Position numbers and translations under genes: made by a program | Notes under the pieces: model-generated | Told to the model about the DNA's origin: nothing | Database searches by the model: none | What the model saw: the letters and a program-made list of their open reading frames with translations, nothing else | Part shown: positions 18,079 to 25,077 of the stretch, piece by piece | Layout: each line of letters starts with the position of its first letter | Numbering within the stretch: the first letter of the stretch is position 1 | Virus record (IMG/VR): IMGVR_UViG_3300028548_001192 | Span: 1-30,977 of that record | From: a virus | DNA: 30,977 nucleotides | Direction: 5' to 3' (one strand)

Positions 18079-18699
18079 TTAATAGCTATTAACTTTAATC
18101 GCAAGGCCAGAGCCACCCGATATTGCTTTAGTGCTGTCTTTGTTGAGATTATTAACAGCCGCGTTATACAAAGCAGCCCAAACAGTTGTTCGTGCATCGT
18201 CCTTTAAGTAAGGCGCTGTGTGAATGAGTGTGCCGTAGAGATAAACATCGGGAGCATAGGTCAACAGCCAGTTTGTGGTGTTGGACGCACTTAGGCCTGG
18301 TGTTCTGCCAGTGTATAAAATATCAGCAACATAAGGCCCATCGGGGCTAGGCTGCACTTCCAAACTATTGCCATTGATTGCGTAATTGGCTGGTATGCCT
18401 GTCGCATTATTGTTTGTGGCGCGTAGTATGCCAAGGGCCGCAGAAGATGTTAATTTAACTTCACTTGTGCCATTAGCCTGCAAGCTAATACGACCAGCTT
18501 CTAACCAATCCGTAGGCAGTGTGGTGTACTGGCTTGAGATAGTAAGAGTTGAACGAATCTGCATACGCCAATGTCTTACATCACGATTTAGATTACTTTC
18601 AGCAAGATCAATAAATGTGTCGATTGATGATGTTAAATCATCACGATTTAGAAAGTCTGCGATTGAGGTTTTAAGTTCTGCGTATGTTGATATTGCCAT
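18079..18699 (-). CDS. Head-tail adaptor protein (SU10-like)
   Basis: This 206-residue protein has the pattern of podovirus adaptor proteins: MAISTYAELKTSIADFLNRDDL at the N-terminus, FIDLAESNLNRDVRHWRM at about 27-44, LPTDWLEAGRI, then a YAPDVYLYGTLIHTAPYLKDD helix near the C-terminus. This family forms a ring below the portal and joins it to the nozzle. The ATG overlaps the stop of the 55-residue gene (TAATG). Unusually for this type of phage, it is separated from the portal gene by about 13 kb of tail and ejection genes. Confidence 0.8.
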   Translation of the reverse strand: MAISTYAELKTSIADFLNRDDLTSSIDTFIDLAESNLNRDVRHWRMQIRSTLTISSQYTTLPTDWLEAGRISLQANGTSEVKLTSSAALGILRATNNNATGIPANYAINGNSLEVQPSPDGPYVADILYTGRTPGLSASNTTNWLLTYAPDVYLYGTLIHTAPYLKDDARTTVWAALYNAAVNNLNKDSTKAISGGSGLAIKVNSY

Positions 18700-18866
18700 T
18701 ACTTAGCCATTCTTTTTTTAACGGCTGCTGACAGGTCTTTCTTGTGGAACAGGTCTTTGCTAGTGCTAGTGTGCCTAGCCCCTGTCATTGGCATGCCATT
18801 GGTCTTGTGAGTAGCACCCGTATACTGAATGCCATTTTTTAGGTAATGCTTAACGCCTTTAGCCAT
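18699..18866 (-). CDS. Small basic protein (55 aa)
   Basis: A 55-codon frame reads MAKGVKHYLKNGIQYTGATH and ends KKDLSAAVKKRMAK. Its stop overlaps the adaptor start (TAATG), which argues that it is translated. It is basic and His/Lys-rich, with no membrane segment. Small genes of this kind (MxKGVKHYxKxGxxYxGxxHK) are frequent before the adaptor in related podovirus genomes. Function unknown; a virion-associated role is plausible. Confidence 0.75.
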   Translation of the reverse strand: MAKGVKHYLKNGIQYTGATHKTNGMPMTGARHTSTSKDLFHKKDLSAAVKKRMAK

Positions 18867-18867
18867 T

Positions 18868-18939
18868 TCAATAACCCGACCTAGTTGGCTTTTTCTTAGG
18901 CTTCTTGGTTGGCTTTTTCTTAGGCTTACTTTTCATCAT
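18868..18939 (-). CDS. Very small Lys/Pro-rich peptide (23 aa)
   Basis: A 23-codon frame encodes a peptide with two copies of PKKKPTK (MMKSKPKKKPTKKPKKKPTR). It has an excellent GGAGGTG ribosome site 6 nt before the ATG and sits 1 bp before the 55-residue gene. The near-perfect Shine-Dalgarno sequence and the position just after a gap make it a likely real product or a translational leader for the 55-aa gene. Strongly cationic; may bind DNA or RNA. Confidence 0.6.
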   Translation of the reverse strand: MMKSKPKKKPTKKPKKKPTRSGY

Positions 18940-18975
18940 AATGCACCTCCAAAATTGTTAGTGCATTATATCATA
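18940..18975 (-). promoter_or_regulatory. Possible promoter for virion genes
   Basis: In the gap after the large terminase gene the minus strand has a consensus -10 hexamer TATAAT followed, about 20 nt later, by the ribosome site GGAGGTG of the 23-residue peptide. A -35 element is weak (GTTAAA at 17-bp spacing, within the terminase 3' end). This could boost expression of the virion genes independently of the replication genes. An activator may be needed. Confidence 0.4.
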
Positions 18976-20286
18976 TTATGCTAGTCCTTTAACATTCCGT
19001 TTTAATGCTCCTCGGTGTTTTTTCTTAGAACGTCCTAAATCCCCTGCTGCAAAGGCTTGTGCCATTTGTCTAAGCGCATCGGCTGCTTCACTGTGACCTT
19101 CGCTTTTATCTGGTATGTGTGACCAGCGTTGTTCACTATTTGACCATTTTCGCCTGTAAGATTTAAGGTGTTCTAGCCCTGCTGCACACTTTTCTTCATC
19201 AATCCAAATATAAGGAAACATATCACTGGTCTGCTGTATGCCCCAGAGTAACTCTTGAATTCTCGGCACAATGCGCCAGCTTGCACCAGGCATTAACTGT
19301 TTGAGCATATCCTTGGGGCTTTTGTTCTTTAGTTCGCCCTGCCGTTTGTGATCGGCATCGTGAGGCAGATACATATCTTCAAAAACTAGATCAAGGCTTT
19401 GCAGCCATTTAATTGCGTGACTGTATGGCTCATTCCATGCTTCGTAGAAATTTATGCACCTAAATTCAAGCCCGACCTTCTGTACAACGAATACTGCACA
19501 GCCGTCACTACTGCCTATGTCCCAAAAAGTCATGCAAGGGTGTGAGGCAACTACTGGCAGCTTACCAATACGACCATCTGATTGAGCCTCGTTAATTTCT
19601 CGTATCCAAAACGAACCTTCTGGGAACTCAAGAAAGTCGGATTCCCACACATGACCATAGGTATCGGGTCGCTGCTCTAAATCTTCTAAGCGTTGCTTGT
19701 TAAGCACTTCTGGGAACCAAGGATTATCCTGCCAGCCTATCTTGGTGATCTTGCAATCGGTTGGCTTGTTTTCACGAAAGCGAATGTTTGTGGCTGATGT
19801 TTTAGACTGCGGATTCCAGATAATCCAGCACTCGCTATTTTCTTCCCTTATAGAAGGCATTAACTTCATGTATGCCTCCTCACTGACCGTTTCAGCTTCG
19901 TCAATGAATGCCAACAGAATACGGGCTTTAGATTTAATACTGTCGATGTTGCGTGTTAATCCTGCAAATGAGTAACTAATACGCCCGTCTTTGCTGCGAA
20001 TGTAATGGTCACCACAGTCATAGTAATCGTTTAAAAATGGTACGGCTTGAATGGCTGTTTTAATTTCTGCAAATGATGATTCACTGAGGCTGTTCATGTA
20101 TTGACGCAAACAAAGTATCTGACCTGATCTTTTGCTCTTGCCAAATTTATAACCCCACACTGCTGTCATTAAAGCGAAAGCCCTCGATTTGGCTCCACCC
20201 CGTCCACCATACGCTGCGCGAATTCTTGCCTCCCCTTGGAATATTGGAACCAGTTTAGGTGGCAGTTCAATGTCTATTTCTGACAT
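18976..20286 (-). CDS. Terminase large subunit
   Basis: This 436-residue ATP-driven DNA-packaging motor and nuclease has a Walker A variant GGRGGAKS at residues 27-34 and Walker B ILLAFIDE at 123-130. A coupling motif near WIIWNP (154-159) follows. The RNase H-like nuclease acidic residues are probably Asp256 (CMTFWDIGSSDG), Asp310 (LPHDADH) and Asp403 (HSEAADALRQM). It is of the Terminase_3/PBSX-like type by pattern. It begins immediately after the small subunit. All expected catalytic positions are present. It docks on the portal during packaging. Confidence 0.92.
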   Translation of the reverse strand: MSEIDIELPPKLVPIFQGEARIRAAYGGRGGAKSRAFALMTAVWGYKFGKSKRSGQILCLRQYMNSLSESSFAEIKTAIQAVPFLNDYYDCGDHYIRSKDGRISYSFAGLTRNIDSIKSKARILLAFIDEAETVSEEAYMKLMPSIREENSECWIIWNPQSKTSATNIRFRENKPTDCKITKIGWQDNPWFPEVLNKQRLEDLEQRPDTYGHVWESDFLEFPEGSFWIREINEAQSDGRIGKLPVVASHPCMTFWDIGSSDGCAVFVVQKVGLEFRCINFYEAWNEPYSHAIKWLQSLDLVFEDMYLPHDADHKRQGELKNKSPKDMLKQLMPGASWRIVPRIQELLWGIQQTSDMFPYIWIDEEKCAAGLEHLKSYRRKWSNSEQRWSHIPDKSEGHSEAADALRQMAQAFAAGDLGRSKKKHRGALKRNVKGLA

Positions 20287-20673
20287 TTAAAGATCACCAA
20301 ATTCTTTAGCAACCAGGTTAATTGTTGTTGGAGGCGTTAAGGAACCATCACTGCTAGTGGTGTCCATCTTATCTGTCTGCCCTAGCCAATTCTTACCTAG
20401 CCATACAAGCATGGTTGCATTGCCCTCCATAGCGGTTGAGTATTGGATACGCCTTAAACTCATACGCCCACCTGATTTCTTTTGTCCGATATACTCCGCA
20501 AAAAGAAGCCCATGATCACGCTTACAAGCTCTAGATAGGGTGTCATAATCAACGTCTAACACCCCTGCTATTTCTTCACCTGTGCATTGAATAGCGCACA
20601 TTTTATCAACCTGTCCCCAATCAATAGGAATGGTTGAGCCTTTGGGCCTATGTGCTGGTTTCTTATCTGTCAT
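20287..20673 (-). CDS. Terminase small subunit
   Basis: This 128-residue protein has an N-terminal helix-turn-helix-like segment (WGQVDKMCAIQCTGEEIAGVLDVDYDTLSRACKRDHG, residues about 19-55), where the ECxGxEIAxxLxVxxDTL-type pattern is typical of phage small terminases. The C-terminal end carries the oligomerisation/LGxKxLGQxDK-like motif (LVWLGKNWLGQTDKMD). It directly precedes the large subunit and its ATG overlaps the stop of the methyltransferase (ATGA). It should recognise the packaging site and present DNA to the large subunit. Confidence 0.88.
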   Translation of the reverse strand: MTDKKPAHRPKGSTIPIDWGQVDKMCAIQCTGEEIAGVLDVDYDTLSRACKRDHGLLFAEYIGQKKSGGRMSLRRIQYSTAMEGNATMLVWLGKNWLGQTDKMDTTSSDGSLTPPTTINLVAKEFGDL

Positions 20674-21872
20674 GCTGCACCCTCAATTACGTTGCTTATT
20701 TCAATGTATGGTTTACCTGTACCTTCGTTAATAGCTTGCTTGCCTGTAAACTCCTGCCAGCGTTTAATGATTACGTCACAGTAAACCTCTGATAACTCCA
20801 TTATTAGCGCGTTTCTGTTTGTTTTTTCACAAGCTATAAGAGTTGATCCACTACCACCAAATAAATCTAATACAGTATTTACGTTTTTAAAATAATCAAA
20901 AGACCATTCAGCAAGAGCAATCGGTTTTTGTGTGGGATGAACTCTTGGTATGTTTCTTTCGCTATCTTTATTAAAACCTTTCCATAAATGTCGGAATATT
21001 CTTATTGATGAAAACTCTGATTTAACCCAAGCCATTTCACAATCAGATTGAGTGTCCTTCATTTTATCTTCTACGCGCTTATCCCAAACAAACCAGTTAT
21101 TTGATTGAGGCAATGAATGGCAATAATAGTTAGCACCCCACCATACTTGTCTAGGTATCTTTAAACCCTCGCACAAGTTATAAGCGTCTATTGCATACTG
21201 TGTAGAATCGTCTACAAAATCTGCAAAATTATGGTTTTTTGCTAAACCTGTTTTTCTTCCTGTTCTATCTCCCTTCTCATTTATGCCGTAAGGTGGATCA
21301 GTAAAAACCATATCAGCCTTGTGCCCATCCATTAGCGTATCAACGGCATCAATGCTTGTGCTGTCTCCACACATTAATCTGTGATTACCTAGTATCCACA
21401 CATCACCCTCGACTGTTGTAGGCGTTTCTGGTGCTTCTGGTACGGCATCCTCATCGGTTAGACCCTCACTAGGCTCTTCTATTATTAAACTGGTTAGGAA
21501 ATCATCATCAAAGCCTAGGAGCTCTATATCAAAATCAAGTTCACCTAACCTGTCTATTTCTAGTTTTAGCGTGTCTAAGTCCCACCCACTGTTTAATGCT
21601 AACTGGTTATCTGCGATCACATAGGCTTTACGCTGTGCTTCTGATAAATGACCAAGCCGTATACATGGAACTTCAACCAGGCCTAACTTTTTAGCTGCCA
21701 TAAGCCGACCATGACCAGCTATAATTCCACCATCATCATCAATTAAAATAGGGTTAGTAAAACCAAACTCTTTGATGCTAGACGCCACTTGCATGACTTG
21801 TTCATCTGAGTGCGTCCGTGAGTTATTAACATAAGGAATTAAATCCCTTACTTTTAGCTGTTCTATCTGCAT
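20670..21872 (-). CDS. ParB-domain / DNA methyltransferase fusion
   Basis: This 400-residue, two-domain protein has an N-terminal ParB-like nuclease fold in residues 1-95 (IIAGHGRLMAAKKLG, with GHGR at 53-56). The C-terminal half is a beta-class amino-methyltransferase: catalytic DPPY at 192-195, HPTQKP at 312-317, and AdoMet-binding DLFGGSGS at 336-343. The order DPPY before the AdoMet loop defines the beta class (N6-adenine or N4-cytosine). No restriction partner is nearby. It probably modifies phage DNA to evade host restriction, or marks a site for packaging, as it sits directly upstream of the terminase genes. Such fusions are known in prophages. Confidence 0.88.
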   Translation of the reverse strand: MQIEQLKVRDLIPYVNNSRTHSDEQVMQVASSIKEFGFTNPILIDDDGGIIAGHGRLMAAKKLGLVEVPCIRLGHLSEAQRKAYVIADNQLALNSGWDLDTLKLEIDRLGELDFDIELLGFDDDFLTSLIIEEPSEGLTDEDAVPEAPETPTTVEGDVWILGNHRLMCGDSTSIDAVDTLMDGHKADMVFTDPPYGINEKGDRTGRKTGLAKNHNFADFVDDSTQYAIDAYNLCEGLKIPRQVWWGANYYCHSLPQSNNWFVWDKRVEDKMKDTQSDCEMAWVKSEFSSIRIFRHLWKGFNKDSERNIPRVHPTQKPIALAEWSFDYFKNVNTVLDLFGGSGSTLIACEKTNRNALIMELSEVYCDVIIKRWQEFTGKQAINEGTGKPYIEISNVIEGAA

Positions 21873-21883
21873 ATAAATTCCTT

Positions 21884-22075
21884 TTAATGTTCCGTTATTT
21901 CATTTTCATCAATATCTATATCGCTGAATTCTTCTACCCACTCCATAGCAGCAGCCATTAGTTGATCGTCTGATTCATTGCGAGATCGCTCTGTATCCAC
22001 TTCAATGACTGTCTTAACCAGCAATGCAATTATTAATGCACCTTCATTAATATCGTCTTGATAAATGGTTTTCAT
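21884..22075 (-). CDS. Small acidic protein (63 aa)
   Basis: This 63-residue, strongly acidic protein (many Asp/Glu; ends DIDENEITEH) has an ATG overlapping the NinG stop (ATGA). It has a short hydrophobic helix, GALIIALLVKTVIEV, at about residues 12-26. I do not recognise it. The acidic character could suggest a DNA mimic that blocks a host protein, but that is only a guess. Confidence 0.7.
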   Translation of the reverse strand: MKTIYQDDINEGALIIALLVKTVIEVDTERSRNESDDQLMAAAMEWVEEFSDIDIDENEITEH

Positions 22076-22629
22076 GCAGCCCCTTCAAGTTTTACTGTTA
22101 ACTCTTTTACTTTGGCTTTGTACTTAGTTTTGATAGATAAAATATCGTCACGCCTGTATCGCTTTGGTTCTTGCGGCCCTTCCAATAGTTCAACTTGATC
22201 TATGCCAATCTTGTTAATCAGATTAATGCGGTAATCAATAGCATTACCTGAGAGGTGATTATTACAAGGCGCACACTGAGCATGGACGTTGTTCTCGTTG
22301 TAACGCAATTCTGCTGCTGCACCTACCGATCTGTAATGCCCTGCGTGTATCTGGCCTGTGTGGTGGCGTTGGCAGCTTATACAGGGCTTTCCTTTGTCTC
22401 TTAATCTGATGTACTTGTTAAATTCTGGCTGTGCTTCTTTGTGCAGTTCACCAAGGCTCTTTAAAGCCTGCTTACGGGCCTTTATGTCTTTCTTGATAAT
22501 CTTGGCACTGTTAGCCTTTGCCATTGTTACAGCGCACTCTATGGAGCATACAGAGGCCGTTGACAGAAAAGGCTTGAATGTAATCTTGCAAGATTTGCAT
22601 TTCTTTTGTCTCGCAGGCTTTAAACTCAT
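22072..22629 (-). CDS. ninG: NinG/Rap-type recombination nuclease
   Basis: This 185-residue protein has an N-terminal zinc-binding pair (CKSCKITF, residues 11-18, with C-SIEC about 27-32) and a central HNH-like segment: CISCQRHHTGQIHAGHYRSVGAA then NVHAQCAPCNNHLSGNAIDY. This is the hallmark of lambda NinG (Rap), a structure-specific nuclease that trims branched DNA in phage recombination. It follows NinB in lambda and here (ATGA overlap). It probably works with the ERF annealing protein encoded on the other strand. Confidence 0.9.
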   Translation of the reverse strand: MSLKPARQKKCKSCKITFKPFLSTASVCSIECAVTMAKANSAKIIKKDIKARKQALKSLGELHKEAQPEFNKYIRLRDKGKPCISCQRHHTGQIHAGHYRSVGAAAELRYNENNVHAQCAPCNNHLSGNAIDYRINLINKIGIDQVELLEGPQEPKRYRRDDILSIKTKYKAKVKELTVKLEGAA

Positions 22630-23054
22630 GCAGCCTCTTTGTATTTAGAATAAGTCTGCAAAGCTGGTTCTGACCATGCCACATTGCGCTCACTTCCAAA
22701 GGCATAAATCACTTCAATTAAGTCAGAAAACTCCCCTTTGTCTAGCTTACTACTTCGCTTAGACAGACCAACAAAGCCGCCATCAATGCCCGGTACAGAA
22801 CGCTGCTTATGTAGGCTAGACATAAACATAGCTTTCCAATCATCGGTGTCGAGATTATCGCCATACCAATCAACCTGTTTTTGCACATCGTTTAACATAG
22901 GCCAAAGCTTTCTATTCTGACTTAATGATCTAGCTTTACGCCTTAAAACCACCTCAACTGGGCCAATAAATAAACCTTTGTTAATCATTGCGCATATCTG
23001 AGAAATCATTCCCGATACATTTTTGTTATCAACACTAAAAATAACTTCGCTCAT
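22626..23054 (-). CDS. ninB: NinB recombination mediator
   Basis: This 142-residue protein contains SQNRKLWPMLNDVQKQVDWYGDNLDTDDWKAMFMSSL, the core signature of lambda NinB (Orf), which binds single-stranded DNA and substitutes for RecFOR. The length matches lambda NinB (146). It is coupled by ATGA overlaps both to the upstream PP-loop gene and to NinG. Confidence 0.92.
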   Translation of the reverse strand: MSEVIFSVDNKNVSGMISQICAMINKGLFIGPVEVVLRRKARSLSQNRKLWPMLNDVQKQVDWYGDNLDTDDWKAMFMSSLHKQRSVPGIDGGFVGLSKRSSKLDKGEFSDLIEVIYAFGSERNVAWSEPALQTYSKYKEAA

Positions 23055-23929
23055 GCTATGGTTTCTTCTTCAAATAAATCACCCTGACACCCAAAGACTT
23101 CACAGCTTTCAGCGCAGCCACCATTATTGCCTCGCATCCTAGATAAAATATCGTCCCTGCCAAAGTCTGCAAACGAATCTTGTGCGCTTTTAAATGTGTT
23201 ATTGCCACGATACATAATCAACGGGGCATCTACTCTAGTCTCAATAATCCGTATCGGTTGAGTGTTTAACATGTCCCAAAACTCAGCCGCTAATTCTGGT
23301 TCGTCTATTGCAGCAAGGGCTATTTTATTAACACCTTTCTTGATGCAAAATACGCAATTCCCTAGCCATTCATCTATTTCTAAATCAAACGGCTGAGTTT
23401 TCCAAAAACCTAAAATGTCTTGCTTATCCATCGGTGATATTTCTGCTAAAAATCTATAACCCTTTTTAGGCTTTAATCGCCTTGGCTCGTCAATCCTAAT
23501 GCCAAGCCATGAGGTGTAATTGTGCCGACCAAAAGTTTCATCACAATACTTTTTATACGGGGCTGTTTTCATGCGATCAGTACACATAGGCCCATGAATA
23601 AATGGCGTGGAATAACACTTCATCATGTCCTTCCAAGGGCCATAATCATCACAAATATCATCAATGCTTATTTCTTTAAACTTTGCACCCACTCCTACTT
23701 CGGTAGTCATTACCGATCTAATACAAACTAAATCTATTTCAAAGTGTTTAACAACTTGTCTAATAAATTTGTATGTCTTGGGATGTTCTGCGCCAGTGTC
23801 CATAAACACATATTTGACGTTTTTAATTAGACCTTGTGACACCATTGCCTGTATTCTGTGTATTAAATACGCAGACGTTCGGCCTCCACTAAAACTAACT
23901 ACGTTATATTTTTCTACTTGAGCGTTCAT
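23051..23929 (-). CDS. PAPS-reductase-like PP-loop protein
   Basis: This is a 292-residue protein when started at the ATG at 23929, which overlaps the upstream stop (ATGA); longer starts are unlikely. The N-terminus carries a PP-loop SGGRTS (residues 14-19), the ATP-pyrophosphatase signature of PAPS reductase and DndC-like enzymes. Later Cys residues (Cys192/Cys195, and Cys272, 276 and 281 in GGCAESCEVFGC) could hold an iron-sulfur cluster. Many phages carry this family near nin genes. Possible roles are sulfur chemistry on DNA or tRNA, or PAPS turnover; the exact reaction is not known. Confidence 0.8.
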   Translation of the reverse strand: MNAQVEKYNVVSFSGGRTSAYLIHRIQAMVSQGLIKNVKYVFMDTGAEHPKTYKFIRQVVKHFEIDLVCIRSVMTTEVGVGAKFKEISIDDICDDYGPWKDMMKCYSTPFIHGPMCTDRMKTAPYKKYCDETFGRHNYTSWLGIRIDEPRRLKPKKGYRFLAEISPMDKQDILGFWKTQPFDLEIDEWLGNCVFCIKKGVNKIALAAIDEPELAAEFWDMLNTQPIRIIETRVDAPLIMYRGNNTFKSAQDSFADFGRDDILSRMRGNNGGCAESCEVFGCQGDLFEEETIA

Positions 23930-24201
23930 ATTGCATCTGCCCATTTGCTCATTGGCAATTTGGCTAGGCGTAAACTCAAGCGCAAATCCCACGAACATTT
24001 ATTTTCATTTAGTGGGCTAAACTTATACGCAGGGTTATCAATCAAAAGATATTCATCTAGCGGATATGTGTTTTTGTTACACTTCATAATCAATGTCACA
24101 TGGTACAAAGGCATATCATATTTTTTGGCAATTTCAGCCGATAACATTCCAGCGTTTTTGCGTTTAACAACTTCTTTGCATTGCTCTAAAGTTAAACTCA
24201 T
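23926..24201 (-). CDS. Small protein with helix-turn-helix-like N-terminus (91 aa)
   Basis: This 91-residue protein has residues about 4-35 (LEQCKEVVKRKNAGMLSAEIAKKYDMPLYHVT) that match a homeodomain-like helix-turn-helix. The rest has several Lys and Trp residues but no known domain. It ends in an ATGA overlap with the PP-loop gene and overlaps the wHTH gene upstream. It may be a small DNA-binding regulator; function unknown. Confidence 0.7.
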   Translation of the reverse strand: MSLTLEQCKEVVKRKNAGMLSAEIAKKYDMPLYHVTLIMKCNKNTYPLDEYLLIDNPAYKFSPLNENKCSWDLRLSLRLAKLPMSKWADAI

Positions 24202-24446
24202 GCGACTTTTAATAAACCACGCTTAACTCGGTGTGTGGTGTCATTACCAGCTTCAATAATGCTGTTTTTGTCTAGCAGTTCACGAACACGACCCGTTACT
24301 CTATTAATTTCCCAACCCAAACTTGCAGCAATGTCTTGGCGAGTGATTGGTTGGTTCTCACGAATAACTTTAAGCACTTCAATTCTTGCTTGACCAGTTA
24401 CGGGAGCTATTGCAGCTATTGCTTCTAAACTATTGTCATGGATCAT
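24198..24446 (-). CDS. Winged helix DNA-binding protein (82 aa)
   Basis: This 82-residue protein has a winged-helix fold suggested by ARIEVLKVIRENQPITRQDIAASLGWEINRVTGRVRELLDKNSI, the classic recognition helix plus wing sequence also seen in MarR/ArsR-type proteins. The ATG overlaps the stop of the 59-residue gene (ATGATC). Its role is open: local regulator or replication accessory. Confidence 0.75.
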   Translation of the reverse strand: MIHDNSLEAIAAIAPVTGQARIEVLKVIRENQPITRQDIAASLGWEINRVTGRVRELLDKNSIIEAGNDTTHRVKRGLLKVA

Positions 24447-24622
24447 GCGACTTTCCTTTCCTTGTTATATTTTTTACGGGCTGTAGGGTTTAGCTGTGAT
24501 TTAAAGATGTGACACAAGCCGCCACTTTCACCCCAATTAGCTTTAATTACTGACCCCTGATAATCATTAATCAAATCTTTATATGGGCTTTTTAACTTTG
24601 GCTTTGGTAAATAATTCTTCAT
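24443..24622 (-). CDS. Small basic protein (59 aa)
   Basis: A 59-codon frame reads MKNYLPKPKLKSPYKDLINDY and ends KKYNKERKVA. It overlaps the upstream P-like gene stop by ATGA-type coupling and its own stop overlaps the winged-helix start. Lys-rich ends flank a short neutral core (IKANWGESGGLCHIF). No family recognised. The exact coupling on both sides supports that it is translated. Confidence 0.7.
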   Translation of the reverse strand: MKNYLPKPKLKSPYKDLINDYQGSVIKANWGESGGLCHIFKSQLNPTARKKYNKERKVA

Positions 24623-25077
24623 GCAAATAACCCTCTCAATGCTGCTGCCTGTTCTTTTCCAAATTCAATATCTTCATCACTTAACTGCTTAGTAATTAGT
24701 AAAGGTGCTGACCTTGCCTGTATTGCCTGCTGGTTAGAAATCATGTTTTGTTCTTCACCACCTCTAGCCCTTCCCAAACACATGTTTCTAAAGTCTGTGG
24801 CTGTGGGAGGCCATGATTCTGTCCAATCTTTTAGCGCGTCAATGCCAGCCTTAAACTGCTTTCCGTTCAAGTCCTCAAGAAAAGAAGTCCAACTGCCATT
24901 ATCAGAAAAGTCATGGCTGCTAGTCCACTTGTGACCAAATAGGTCAGTCATTACTTCCCATAGTCGGTCAATTAATCGCTCGTTCAGTTCTGTCGCGCTG
25001 TGCTTGTTTTGCTGCGTTGATTGCCCTGACCCTTGCAGGGGCCGAGTTATTAGCTGGCTTATTGTTTTGGCCTGCAT
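24619..25077 (-). CDS. Replication protein P-like helicase loader
   Basis: This is a 152-residue protein if started at the ATG at 25077, which has a strong GGAGGT ribosome site 4 nt upstream. A further ATG at 25089 lies on that ribosome site and is less likely. The middle (FLEDLNGKQFKAGIDALKDWTESWPPTATDFRNMCLGRARGG) shows the WxxALxxx..WPPTxxxFxxxC pattern of lambda-P-type helicase loaders. It overlaps the 3' end of the O-like gene by 110 bp in another frame. It should deliver the host DnaB helicase to the origin. Confidence 0.75.
   Translation of the reverse strand: MQAKTISQLITRPLQGSGQSTQQNKHSATELNERLIDRLWEVMTDLFGHKWTSSHDFSDNGSWTSFLEDLNGKQFKAGIDALKDWTESWPPTATDFRNMCLGRARGGEEQNMISNQQAIQARSAPLLITKQLSDEDIEFGKEQAAALRGLFA

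Noticed and set aside
23930-23998. Longer N-terminus for the PP-loop protein
   Set aside because: The ATG at 23929 overlaps the upstream stop as ATGA and places the PP-loop at residue 14, as is normal. The extension overlaps another gene.
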